A DNA stretch of 64,000 nt from Owenia fusiformis (taxonomy: Eukaryota; Annelida; Polychaeta; Sabellida; Oweniidae): NCBI GenBank assembly GCA_903813345.2, contig CAIIXF020000007.1:34566538-34630537 (forward strand). The letters run 5' to 3'. The notes under the pieces were generated by a model that was given only the letters and a program-made list of their open reading frames with translations, was not told the origin of the DNA and did not search any database. The stretch's first letter is position 1, and each line of letters starts with the position of its first letter. Both the position numbers and the translations under genes were made by a program. Below, one piece after another: positions 1-12,332 of the stretch.

Positions 1-3000
1 GGATAATGGTTCATTATGTATGAAAGACTCAAATGATATACCTTGGCTTGTTATCATGCTGTGTTACAAATGACATACCTTGGCTTCTTATCATGTTGTG
101 TTACAAAGGGATAATGGTTCATTATGTATGAAAGACTCAAATGATATACCTTGGTTTGTTATCATGTTGTGTTACAAATGACATACCTTGGTTTGTTATC
201 ATGTTGTGTTACAAATGACATACCTTGGCTTGTTATCATGTTGTGTTACAAATGACATACCTTGGCTTGTTATCATGTTGTGTTACAAAGGGATAACAGT
301 TCATTATGTATGAAAGACTCAAATGACACCTTGGCTTGTTATCATGTTGTGTTACAAATGACATACCTTGGCTTGTTATCATGTTGTGTTACAAATGACA
401 TACCTTGGCTTGTTATCATGTTGTGTTACAAATGACACACCTTGGCTTGTTATCATGTTGTGTTACAAATGACATACCTTGGCTTGTTATCATGTTGTGT
501 TACAAAGGGATAACAGTTCATTATGTATGAAAGACTCAAATAACATACCTTGGTTTGTTATCATGTTGTGTTACAAATGATATACCTTGGTTTGTTATCA
601 TGTTGTGTTACAAATGACATACCTTGGCTTGTTATCATGTTGTGTTACAAATGACACACCTTGGCTTGTTATCATGTTGTGTTACAAATGACATACCTTG
701 GTTTGTTATCATGTTGTGTTACAAATGACATACCTTGGTTTGTTATCATGTTGTGTTACAAATGACATACCTTGGTTTGTTATCATGTTGTGTTACAAAT
801 GACATACCTTGGTTTGTTATCATGTTGTGTTACAAATGACATACCTTGGTTTGTTATCATGTTGTGTTACAAATGACATACCTTGGTTTGTTATCATGTT
901 GTGTTACAAATGACATACCTTGGTTTGTTATCATGTTGTGTAACAAATGACATACCTTGGTTTGTTATCATGTTGTGTTACAAATGACGTACCTTGGTTT
1001 GTTATCATGTTGTGTTACAAATGACATACCTTGGTTTGTTATCATGTTGTGTTACAAATGACATACCTTGGTTTGTTATCATGTTGTGTTACAAATGACA
1101 TACCTTGGTTTGTTATCATGTTGTGTTACAAATGACGTACCTTGGTTTGTTATCATGTTGTGTTACAAATGACATACCTTGGCTTGTTATCATGTTGTGT
1201 TACAAAGGGATAATGGTTCATTATGTATGAAAGACTCAAATGATATACCTTGGCTTGTTATCATGCTGTGTTACAAATGACATACCTTGGCTTCTTATCA
1301 TGTTGTGTTACAAAGGGATAATGGTTCATTATGTATGAAAGACTCAAATGATATACCTTGGTTTGTTATCATGTTGTGTTACAAATGACATACCTTGGTT
1401 TGTTATCATGTTGTGTTACAAATGACATACCTTGGCTTGTTATCATGTTGTGTTACAAATGACATACCTTGGCTTGTTATCATGTTGTGTTACAAAGGGA
1501 TAACAGTTCATTATGTATGAAAGACTCAAATGACACCTTGGCTTGTTATCATGTTGTGTTACAAATGACATACCTTGGCTTGTTATCATGTTGTGTTACA
1601 AATGACATACCTTGGCTTGTTATCATGTTGTGTTACAAATGACACACCTTGGCTTGTTATCATGTTGTGTTACAAATGACATACCTTGGCTTGTTATCAT
1701 GTTGTGTTACAAAGGGATAACAGTTCATTATGTATGAAAGACTCAAATAACATACCTTGGTTTGTTATCATGTTGTGTTACAAATGATATACCTTGGTTT
1801 GTTATCATGTTGTGTTACAAATGACATACCTTGGCTTGTTATCATGTTGTGTTACAAATGACACACCTTGGCTTGTTATCATGTTGTGTTACAAATGACA
1901 TACCTTGGTTTGTTATCATGTTGTGTTACAAATGACATACCTTGGTTTGTTATCATGTTGTGTTACAAATGACATACCTTGGTTTGTTATCATGTTGTGT
2001 TACAAATGACATACCTTGGTTTGTTATCATGTTGTGTTACAAATGACATACCTTGGTTTGTTATCATGTTGTGTTACAAATGACATACCTTGGTTTGTTA
2101 TCATGTTGTGTTACAAATGACATACCTTGGTTTGTTATCATGTTGTGTAACAAATGACATACCTTGGTTTGTTATCATGTTGTGTTACAAATGACGTACC
2201 TTGGTTTGTTATCATGTTGTGTTACAAATAACATACCTTGGTTTGTTATCATGTTGTGTTACAAATGACATACCTTGGTTTGTTATCATGTTGTGTTACA
2301 AATGACATACCTTGGTTTGTTATCATGTTGTGTTACAAATGACATACCTTGGTTTGTTATCATGTTGTGTTACAAATGACATACCTTGGTTTGTTATCAT
2401 GTTGTGTTACAAATAACATACCTTGGTTTGTTATCATGTTGTGTTACAAATGACATAGCTTGGTTTGTTATCATGTTGTGTTACAAATGACATACCTTGG
2501 TTTGTTATCATGTTGTGTTACAAATGACATACCTTGGTTTGTTATCATGTTGTGTTACAAATGACATACCTTGGTTTGTTATCATGTTGTGTTACAAATG
2601 ACATACCTTGGTTTGTTATCATGTTGTGTTACAAATGACATACCTTGGTTTGTTATCATGTTGTGTTACAAATGACATACCTTGGTTTGTTATCATGTTG
2701 TGTTACAAATGACGTACCTTGGTTTGTTATCATGTTGTGTTACAAATAACATACCTTGGTTTGTTATCATGTTGTGTTACAAATGACATACCTTGGTTTG
2801 TTATCATGTTGTGTTACAAATGACATACCTTGGTTTGTTATCATGTTGTGTTACAAATGACATACCTTGGTTTGTTATCATGTTGTGTTACAAATGACAT
2901 ACCTTGGTTTGTTATCATGTTGTGTTACAAATAACATACCTTGGTTTGTTATCATGTTGTGTTACAAATGACATAGCTTGGTTTGTTATCATGTTGTGTT

Positions 3001-3420
3001 ACAAATGACATACCTTGGTTTGTTATCATGTTGTGTTACAAATGACATACCTTGGTTTGTTATCATGTTGTGTTACAAATGACATAGCTTGGTTTGTTAT
3101 CATGTTGTGTTACAAATGACATACCTTGGTTTGTTATCATGTTGTGTTACAAATGACATACCTTGGCTTGTTATCATGTTGGGTTACAAATGACATACCT
3201 TGGCTTGTTATCATGTTGTGTTACAAATGACATAGCTTGGTTTGTTATCATGTTGTGTTACAAATGACATACCTTGGTTTGTTATCATGTTGTGTTACAA
3301 ATGACATACCTTGGCTTGTTATCATGTTGGGTTACAAATGACATACCTTGGCTTGTTATCATGTTGGGTTACAAATGACATACCTTGGCTTGTTATCATG
3401 TTGTGTTACAAAGGGATAAC
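1..3420 (-). repeat. 37-bp minisatellite made of a duplicated exon/5' splice-site junction
   Basis: About 85-90 head-to-tail copies of a 37-bp unit, interspersed with some longer units that carry extra exon sequence (the stretch ending at the TCATACATAATG region). Read on the minus strand, each unit holds the last 29 bases of SECISBP2L-like exon 2, ending CAAG, followed by the first 8 bases of its intron, GTATGTCA. The array therefore starts at the authentic donor (3384/3383) and fills intron 2 to the left edge. A 1207-bp higher-order block (1-1207 and from 1208) and a 518-bp block (14 units; diagnostic GACGTACC at about 2193 and 2711) show recent segmental amplification. 37 is not a multiple of 3, and reading through the second unit meets a TGA, so distal donors would give truncated products. 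Confidence 0.95.
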
Positions 3421-6400
3421 AGTTCATTATGTATGACGGGAGTCCATTCGGGGGAGGGCCATCCTTCCCAACAACATACTTCCCAGGAACAAAAGCCTCT
3501 GCTTCAGCTGATAATGTGACCTGAAAAGGGAAAGATAAAAATTGAAAAGAATGTTACTAATACCAGGACAAAACAATAATCCCAACATTTAAATCTACAA
3601 TTATAGTTCTTGGCATAATTTTGAGTATATTTAAGAAAAAATTCATTTGTATGACGCTAACTATTTTTCTCATAACCAAACCATTACCATTTTATGAAAT
3701 TAAAGAAAAGCAAAAGGTTAAAGATACATCGTGCTATCGAATTCTCTGCCGAACAATGAGTGTCTCGTTATAATTTTCATTTCTTTTTGAATTTCCAGAA
3801 CTGACATTTTAGAGTTCCCTTAGTCACGTGACCATAATGATATACAAATTTAATGCCCAATCAGATCAGATAACAATGTATTTCTTTGGTATATTCAAAT
3901 TTCAGCTTTAATTGATTTTGGCGAAAATAATTCAACTGGTCAGTACAATCACAAAAAATGAGTACATAAAGCAGGGGATTTGTGACTTCTTTGTTGGTAA
4001 GTAGAGAGGGAAATATGTGGTACAACTAAACATGCAGAAAAGTCCAGGGGTCTTGATTGTGCCTCTTACAATTATTCAAATGAACCTCTGGTTTAATCAA
4101 CTAAAGAATGAATCATGTTATTACTGGATTTTATATATCATAAAGACACAAATTATTTATAGTGCTATGCTAATAGTCATGGATGCATAAAGAATTTAAA
4201 TAACACAAATGAAACGCTCTTCTAGATTTGATGGAAAAACACCTTTTCCTTATTTTAGTATATTTCCTTCTTATAACCGATCATAGCATTTCAGACTTAT
4301 CTTTCTGCATACATTATAAAAGCACCAACCAAGCATTGTTACTAGCACTCTATAAAGCCCATTTCACTGTTACAGGGCTTGCATTAACGGCGTCCCTTAC
4401 ATGTAAGTGACGCAAAAAAAAAAATTGTAGGACGGAAAAATAAAAATATTTCCGTTTTTGGGACGGAAAAAAATTTGAGTCAAAACTTTGAACATTTTTT
4501 GAAAATCTTGAAAATCTCAATAGTTGATCATGTTTGACTTCTTTGAGGTGTATATTAAGATCAAAATATGTGAGATTTACAACTTTATTTTGAGTAAAAA
4601 AGAAAAAGAATGCAGAAAAACGAACTATTGTAATGGGCGATAATAGGTTATCAGTTTGCATGTGACATATTTTTCTCACTGAAAAGCTGATATAAAACCT
4701 TCAAAATGAGTTCAATTGTACAAATGATGCATACTTACCTAGGTGAAGTAGTCTATTTGTGATTATATAACGTCAAAATGGTCTAATTTATGATATAAAT
4801 CAGAGGATTCTGATCATGTAGAAAATGTAGTGATACACTAAATTACTGAGCGTCAGACAAATTCATACTAAAAAATGTTCTTATTTTTTCAAGCGGTTGT
4901 TCAGTGCAAACAGCAAGTATAAAGATAATCACAGTATAATAGTACTTACTATAACAGGCTGGAGGTTACATAACATAAGTGAATTGAATATAAAGAACAT
5001 GTTTAAATCACAGGGCACGAATGGCAACATTTTGAAAACACATAAGACATGTAAGATCAAGTCATGCACATTCCAAAATAGCCCATTATAGCTAATTTAG
5101 CTAATTTAGCTTATATATTGGAGGACACACTTTTTTTGGTCGGGACTCACTTTTTAAAAATTTTTCCTTCATTGGGACTCACATTTTTCAGAGCCTAATG
5201 CAAGCGCTGCGGTTATAATGCGTCAGTAAACCCCCAAAAAATGAAAAAATCAGGAGACCATTGTGCAATAATATATAGACAAAGTATAACCATACTGTAC
5301 ATAAATGACATTTGTACATTTCAGATTATTTAGTTTTTTTGTGCAATAAGCCTGTGGCCTCTTGTAATTTCAGGAATGTCAGCCATGTTAATTTTTTGGG
5401 AAAATAACATGGCAGAGAAGCATCCAAATATAAGTGGCACACACTTTATTAGCCAAACCAGAAGCAATCCAAGATATACAAATGGCATTCGTGTATAATA
5501 TGAATATATTTTTCTATATATCATTGCATAATGATCTTTTGATTTCTTATTTCTTAGGCTTTAGCGACATATTAAAACAGTAAAATGGGCTGTAGTGTCA
5601 TGACCCCAGTGGGTTCACTGTATATAAACCTTGACAGGGATCCTCGGCCCACATGGGGTACCTTTTTTGACATTTGGTATGGCAATGGACCCAAATTTTA
5701 GGATCTGGGATGAGAATGCCCCCTAAATTATATGACTTCTGAGGTCTGGCAATGGTTGGATTTTTCCACTTTCTGGTATGAGAATGGTCTTAGAAAATAT
5801 GTTACATCTCACTTGTGGTATGGCATTGATCTAGTAGTTACACCAATCTTTAATTCGGGGTTGTTTTGAATTGTTTTCCTCAAAGATCTACCTTCTTTCC
5901 AGGGCTTTAGACATTTTGAATGCCTTTGGTCTTATATCTGGATGGCATTGGTCCTATATTTGGACATTTGGTATTGGTCTTATATTTGGACATTTTGGTA
6001 TGGCTTTTAGGCATTACTTTGGTTGGTATGGGAACACATTGAAATTCAAAAGATTGGTTTGGGAATATATTGATATCTGAGGGTTCAGCCTAGGACCCCC
6101 GCCAAATTTTGTATACAGTGAACCCCCCGGGGTCATGACCTAGACAGGGTGCTTGCATGCTGCAATGAACTTTGGACCTGACAAGTAAGCTAATGCATTT
6201 AGAGGGACTTGTACAGTTTAAATATGCATAATATGATATTCTGACAAAAAGGCCTATAGGTCTAAGAAACGAAAGAAAACTGAAATATAAATTTCATTAA
6301 AATAACTGAAAAGCAGCCACTATGCATAGCACAATTCTTGGAACTGGCCCAGATGAGTTACTGACCACACCTTTCTTAGTTTGCACAAAGCTATCTCTCA

Positions 6401-7198
6401 GTATCTCCAGAGAGATAGCTTTGCATATGTTGATATTTCCTGTCCTTTATAAAGGTCTTTTGTAAAAATGTAAGAAATCTTGGAAACATTTACCCTACTT
6501 CAATCGATGCATAAAATTCTAAAGTATCGTTTTTCTAACCATATCAGGCTTGCTGGAGTAGGGAGACAGTGCAAATGACGAAAAATGTTGAAGAGTTGAT
6601 AATTTTCAAGATGGCATCTCAGGAAGTTGGTAAATGCTCATGCACTTCCATGCCATGAGATTTCCGCTTCCGGTTACATGCATGCACATTGGCAAGACTT
6701 CCTGGTCAAACAACATGGAAAATAACAAGATCCAAATACATTTTTCGTCAATTACACTGTCTACCGACTCCAGATAGCCCGATATGGTTAGAAAAACAAT
6801 ACTTTAGAATGTTATGCATTGATTGAAGTAGGGTAAATGTTTCTAAGATTTCTTTCATTTTTGTAAACGTTTTGTAAAAGACCTTTAACATGGGCTGGGA
6901 ATATCAAGATATGCATAGCCATCTATATGTGCAAATATAGTAAACCACACCCAAGATCAAATGATATAATTAGTCTACCATTTGCTATACTATGCTAAAA
7001 CTTTGTTTATTAATCAAATACTGGTTAACTTAGCACTAGAGTTCCCTGATAAAATTATTTTTAGCTGTTGATATGAAATTTGAACCGAGAAAAAAATTCA
7101 GAAATTGGGGGTCAGAAATAACCGGCATTCTTACTAGCATTTCTTAAAAATCAAATTTCCATAGTTACCTGAGGCGTCTTTGCATCGTTATGTGCCAT
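3384..7198 (-). CDS. SECISBP2L: SECIS-binding protein 2-like, N-terminal exons (partial)
   Basis: Two coding exons: 7198-7169 (30 bp, phase 0, ends CAG|GTAACT) and 3520-3384 (137 bp, after TTTTCAG, ends CCAAG|GTATGT, phase 2). The joined 55 residues begin MAHNDAKTPQVTLSAEAEAF and contain the LSAEAEAFVPGKY block and, later, PSYIMNCYPFV. This matches the N-terminus of vertebrate SECISBP2/SECISBP2L, where an LSA(D/E)V-PF(V/I)P block is followed by YPFVQ. The -IPSYLITCYPFV-like tail is closer to SECISBP2L than SECISBP2, as remembered rather than aligned. Family members bind SECIS elements in selenoprotein mRNAs and help recode UGA as selenocysteine; the RNA-binding L7Ae domain is C-terminal and lies beyond the left edge. 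The LSAEAEAFVP block also resembles a PABP-binding PAM2 motif, which is only a similarity. Intron 1 holds three inverted-repeat elements. Confidence 0.72.
3521..4372. other. SECISBP2L intron 1, 5'-distal part without recognised elements
   Basis: AT-rich intronic sequence between exon 2 and the first MITE-like element. I see no exon, RNA gene or clear repeat here. Confidence 0.5.
4373..5209. mobile_element. Non-autonomous hAT-like element (family A, copy 1)
   Basis: The left end starts CAGGGCTTGCATTAACGGCG and the right end reads TAATGCAAGCGCTG, giving imperfect terminal inverted repeats. Subterminal blocks rich in GGACGGAAAAA (left) and GGACACAC/GGGACTCAC with T-runs (right) are shared with the copy at 44923-45436. 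CAGGG-type ends suggest the hAT superfamily, but no clean 8-bp target duplication is visible here. There is no transposase ORF. Confidence 0.6.
5597..6139. mobile_element. Inverted-repeat element (MITE-like)
   Basis: Ends are inverted copies: GTCATGACCCCAGTGGGTTC with ACTGTATA on the left, against GTATACAGTGAACC followed by CCCCGGGGTCATGAC on the right. The interior holds degenerate repeats of GGTATGGCAATGG and TTGGTATGG, with no coding sequence. It lies in intron 1 of the SECISBP2L-like gene. Confidence 0.6.
6380..6940. mobile_element. Foldback element with about 200-bp inverted arms
   Basis: The left arm (about 6380-6590) and right arm (about 6735-6935) are diverged inverted copies. For example, TTTACCCTACTTCAATCGAT on the left is answered by ATTGAAGTAGGGTAAATG on the right, and GTTTTTCTAACCATATC by GATATGGTTAGAAAAAC. 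The short central spacer is non-coding. The element is intronic. Confidence 0.7.
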
Positions 7199-9655
7199 TA
7201 GAAACACTCCTATTACTTCATGTTTTTGTAAAATACATGTTTATCCCGATTTAGTTACAACTTTGATTACTATTTGATTTCCTACACAACCACACAAGGT
7301 CACGTGACATTATCAATACATGTGACAAGTTTGTACCATCTATTTATAATAACCCAAAAAGCCATTAAAAGCATAATTAAATTCAAAAGAAATATGATAT
7401 TAATTTATTCTATTTCTTCAGCAATTTAGAAAAATATTATGAGTTTCAAGCGCCAAAATCTCATCTCAAAATAAGAGCGATATTAGTCACCACAAGAGGG
7501 CGCCAAAGAAAGGTGAGTCAATTTAGAATTTTACAAATAACTTTCTTATTTTTAGTAATTTTAGGCGTAAAAGTCAAACTACATGATACATAACAGGAGT
7601 ATAATGCTGAGGATAGACAAAGTCTAGTTTATGAGTAATCCTTGCAAGAAAAGAGAGTACAGTATCACTTAAACTTGTGTCCAATATAGATCTATTTATT
7701 TTTGAAAGTTCGAAAGTAGGTCAATACAGGTGAGCTATTATTGGAGCCAAATAAATATCAATCATTTTTAGCTCTTGACAATACCTGATTATCATTGGTA
7801 TTTTGATTTCCTTGTTCACAAAAAGTGGGTAAATACGATACTTCATTTTGCCTTGATTAATAAATATATGTGGTCACGGTCTTTTGAGGTCTTGAGCGAG
7901 ATGCCAATCAAGAAGTGATTCATCTCCCCAGGTTATCTCGTTCCAAGACCATTTCTTCTATTTCTGGTCCTGAAGAGCAGCATTTGAACCTTCCATTATA
8001 TTTCAAAGTCGATAATTTTCCGCACTGGCCACATGCTTGTGTTCTTACCTCAAACATCTACATCTACATCAATAATCTGCAAAAGGCTAATGAGCCCATT
8101 TAAAGCAGATATTATGGTTTAACAATCTGAATAGAATATAATTTAACCCTTAACATTTAAAAAATAGATATATGGTTTTGTTACAACTCATTTTAAAATT
8201 GAAAGTAAACTCCCTACTACTTTTTTCATGGCCTGACTTCGTCGCTAACATGCTAAATATAAGAGTTAGCTGACGTTTGGGAGTCTGACTTACCTTCTAA
8301 AGGTTAGAACCCGAATCTTAATGAAACCATATCACCTTTGTTCCGTCAACCATGGAGCATTTGCCACAACATCCAAGAGGTAAATCATGGACCGAGAAAA
8401 TGAATGATTTCCTTGTAAGTTCCGGAAGTTTCAATACGAAAAATTACCGAACATATGTGAAAACAGAATATTTGTTTGTTGTTTTCACGATTTACAGGTT
8501 CGTTTGTTCTTCAATGTTTTGGTCTAAATTATAAAGCATCACCAACAGGTATTACTCTATTAATCGACTAATACAGCAGACGGCTCATATTTCTACGTAG
8601 CATTTCATTCAGACCAAAAGTGGGAGTGTAGATCACGCAGTTTCGTTCGTTGCGTACTTCACTTGAAATTGGTAATTTTAGATATTGACTACTTCACTTA
8701 GCTTGGCGGATGTAGAACATTGCTTAATATTCTTTTAATTTTCACACCAGACATGCTTGGTTGACACGTCAACAAAGTAAAGTTCAAGGGTCAATGCGTT
8801 ATTTCGTGATAACTACAACGCCTTCCCGGAAGTCAACATTGATGAAAAATGAAAAAGTCGGAAAAGCATTTACACTAATTTCTATCAAATGCTATGTTTA
8901 TGCATCATCATCGACGCAACAAAGGTGATATGGTTTCATTAAGATTCGGGTTCTAACCTTTAGAAGGTAAGTCAGACTTCCAAACGTCAGCTAACTCTTA
9001 CATTTAGCATGTTAGCGACGAAGTCAGGCCATGAAAAAAGTAGTAGTTGGCCTATCTCCCCCTCTAGCACAAACAATTTTAACAACCATCAGATAGTCTG
9101 TATCCCACAGACTGAGTGTGAACTGGTACTCTTATTTTCTGTTGTGTGTTTATTGCAGTGAATTATTTTGCACAAAATTATCAATTAGAGGGAGCATTAC
9201 TTCAATAAAATAAACATTTATAAAATTTCAATAAGGAAGTAAGGTATATAATCAAACTCTTTTGGATGTCAAAAATATTTACCAATAATTAATGGTTATA
9301 CTATCATTTAGAAAAACTAGTTGAAAAATTAGTCCCTCATCAAAATACACCCCTTTATTCATTCCAATGCTTGCCTTTGCCAAGTCCATGATGCTAGGTC
9401 TACCTAAAGCTGGCATATTCATGTACATACAGTAAAGGGATCCCAGAATTGTTGAATTTAAATGATAGGTATATTTAGCGATATGATATGAATGACAAAA
9501 TGTAATCCAAATTCGATGCTTGTGTAAAATTTAACTAAACAATGCTTCAGAGTGGGTCTTTCATAAAAATGTTAATTTTCGAATTTAATAACATGTCTTC
9601 TATTTTGTAACTTACATGATTGTACAGGTGTGTAATATATTTTGCATTTTTACAG
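7199..9655. promoter_or_regulatory. Divergent intergenic region between SECISBP2L-like and claudin-like genes
   Basis: The two start codons (7198 minus, 9659 plus) face away from each other about 2.5 kb apart, so both promoters should lie here, unless the claudin-like 5' UTR exon, whose 3' splice site is at 9655, starts further upstream inside the other gene. I see no definite TATA or CpG-dense block. The foldback element at 8216-9046 occupies the centre. Confidence 0.4.
8216..9046. mobile_element. Foldback element with about 130-bp near-perfect inverted arms
   Basis: The left arm, 8216-8347 (TACTACTTTTTTCATGGCCT onwards), is repeated in inverted orientation at about 8918-9046, ending AGGCCATGAAAAAAGTAGTA. 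The arms agree nearly base for base, so insertion may be fairly recent. The interior of about 570 bp has no transposase-like ORF. It sits between the divergent gene starts. Confidence 0.75.
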
Positions 9656-9658
9656 AAA

Positions 9659-12332
9659 ATGGCGACCAATACACAAGTTGCGAGTGTCATTCTTTTACTT
9701 GGGGCATTGATATGCGGATTTGTTGCTATGTCAACTGTTTATTGGGCTGGAGATGTTGGGTCGCAACGTGGAAAGTCAGTTGGATTATGGCAGGCTTGCG
9801 AATATGTAGAAGGAAGAACAATGGAATGCTTCAGGGTGCTTGGATTGAAGTTCTATGAAACAGAAACTGGTAAGAATGAAATTAGAAATAAATGATGCAT
9901 AAAAATATGAAGAGGGATTTTTAATAATTCATCATGACTACCCCTCTACAAAAGTGTAAAGTCCCATATTATTAGATGTTTTGTATGTTGAACGGATGGG
10001 TGCACCCAGGGATTTGATGATAATTATTCCCTCTGGCATGCAATCAGTGTTAGCTCCTATTATATATCTTTGTGAATTTACATGGGTTCAGAGGACAAGT
10101 GAATCCAAAATGATGAAACTGTGTAACAGTTTAATTTAGATGTCACCACCAAGAATTAGTGTCATAGACAGTTTCTGTGACTGGCATTTCGTAATTCGGT
10201 GTCTGTAGCAAATTCTATTACTTATATACATGTACAGTAAAACCTGTCTAATCCGAACACCCATGGGACCAGCCAAAAGCGTTCAAATTGGCAGGTGTTC
10301 AAATTTTGAGGATATTGTTGATCGGGAGGGGGGGGGATTTTCATTGTTCAGTCCACTATATTGAACACTTAATACTAAGTCAGAAAACAATACATGTTGT
10401 TGATGAGTTTATTCTACAATAGGCCTATAGCCTATATGCTATTTTTATTTACATTTTGAACAATTTCATTATTTTAGTAAAAATAACTGATATTTTGGCA
10501 AAAACTTTGTAATACACTGACAGTATAAGTATATGATAGTCTTGTACGAAATCTTACGCTTCTCAAATGACTTATCCCATATTATGGTTATATAGCACTG
10601 CTTTACTTTTGCTTAAAAAGTCCTTCATTGTTGTTTGTTTTTTTGGCACTTTTAGCATTAGCAATATTTGAGGAGACATCCTCTTCAAGTAAAAATAATT
10701 TTGAGATGATGGATGTATAATCCTCCCTTTTTAGGAGGCATTTTAGTGATCGGATATTACGAAGTTGCATTTTTTCTCTTTCTCGTGAAATCTTGTCTGC
10801 AATTGTGTCTGTGTTGTCTTTGTGATTATAAAACATTTACTGATTGAATCTTAGCTATCATAACAGACCCATGGGATATAAAACATCTAATACCTGTTCA
10901 TAATCCAAATCAAAAACATCCAGTTAATTTACAATAAGGATAAACCAATTATCTCCCAGATTCTCACCTTTCTCTTAATCCAAATCAAAAACATCCAGGT
11001 AATTTCTAATAATGATAAATCAATTATCTTCTTGATTCACACCTTTCTCTTAATCCAAACATAAAACATTCAGTTCTTTTCTAATAGGATAAACCAATTA
11101 ACTCCTGTATTCACACCTATTCAAATCACCCTGTTGTTTTCCACAAATAAGGGATGTCACTGAGACTAAATAAGTTAATTAGGACAGTATTGGTTCTTTC
11201 ATTACATTGTACATGTATATGTAAAGATAAACAACAACTATAACATTGATTCAATATGTGGCTATTATTGAAATGTCCAGACATTTGATTTCTGATAAAA
11301 ATGTTCAGATTAGACAGGTCACTTTTTCATATCTGGTTGTTCACTGTTCAGATTAGAAGGTGTTCAGATTTCAAGGTTTATTTAACATGGGAGTCAATGG
11401 TAGGAAAAAATGGGACCGAAAAAAAGTGTTCAAATTGGAAGGTGTTCGGATTAGCCAGGTGTTCAGATATACAGGTTTTACTATACATTTAAATTGTAAT
11501 AACTAAGAAATACATATATGCAAAAATTGACTTGAACTTCCTTATGATTAATGAGACATTGACATTTTTGCACTCATTTCAGAAAAACTAGACTGGTTCA
11601 AGGCAGTACAAGGAATCTACACATTGAGCTTGCTATGTCTTATAGTCAGCTTGGTTTGCAGCTGGTCTGGGGTCTGTGTTAGGACGGCTTCATACAGTCT
11701 TACCAGAGCAGCAATGTTCCTCTCTCTAGCATCAGGTAAATAGTTTATCTGATACAATAAATTGTAATTCTATTTCTACCTACACCTTTTAATATATTTA
11801 TCAAATGAGACTTTATTTTGAACATATTAAGGCTATGTTATGTTATGAATATCCCTTTACCTCCAGGAGAAGCCTCTCCGTCACATTTACAACTCCTTTC
11901 TTTATCTCATCACTTGATTTTTGTTTGAATATAAATAATGCCCACTTTTTGCCAATTGTATTCTGTATACATTTTTTGTATTACCATATTAGAGACATAT
12001 TATGTTTCAAATCATTTTACCCAAAATCTGCTTAAGTTTCACAATATTTAGAATTACCATGTTTACTTTCAGTGGTTTTCTGCACTATTGCTCTTATCAT
12101 ATTTGGTGCGAGAACATTGGATGAGATTCGCTTTTACATCACCTCTGCTGGCCAACCAATGTGGTCATTCTACATGGCCATGGTCTGTGGCATCCTACAA
12201 CTATTCGCCTTACCCTGCTTGCTAATTACACAGAATCAAATCATGGAAAATAATTTGGAAAAGCGAGGCCCATTGTTGGTATCCAGAATGACATTACATA
12301 CTAGATCTATGCATTCCATGAGTGGAATCTGA
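9659..12332 (+). CDS. Claudin/PMP22-family four-transmembrane protein
   Basis: Coding exons 9659-9869, 11583-11735 and 12073-12332 (211+153+260 bp) give 207 residues; every junction is GT-AG and both introns are phase 1. The start follows a 3' splice site (TTTTTACAG at 9655), so a non-coding first exon lies upstream. The protein has four hydrophobic segments (about residues 8-27, 82-99, 113-133 and 153-174). Its first extracellular loop carries the family signature W29, GLW 42-44, C47 and C57, the W-GLW-C-C pattern of the claudin/PMP22/EMP superfamily. Length fits claudins. The C-terminus (MSGI) lacks the usual claudin PDZ-binding YV. In this superfamily members seal epithelial junctions or organise membranes; which role applies here is unknown. 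It could equally be a generic PMP22/EMP-like or invertebrate claudin-domain protein. Confidence 0.85.
10235..11483. mobile_element. pogo/Tigger-like non-autonomous DNA transposon
   Basis: Lies in intron 1 of the claudin-like gene. The left end, TA|CAGTAAAACCTGTCTAATCC, is mirrored by ACAGGTTTTACTA|TA on the right, with TA on both sides as in Tc1/mariner-pogo insertions. Subterminal GTTCAAATT and GTGTTCGGATT repeats recur at both ends. The interior contains about three diverged copies of a roughly 65-bp tandem unit (TTCTCACCTTTCTCTTAATC, 10910-11130). No intact transposase is present. Confidence 0.75.

Noticed and set aside
1-3420. CRISPR-like array (regular 37-bp periodicity)
   Set aside because: There are no unique spacers: units are contiguous copies of an exon-intron junction in an animal gene.
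4350-4679. 109-codon minus-strand open frame
   Set aside because: Phe/Lys-rich composition from A/T runs inside a hAT-like element; no conserved motif.
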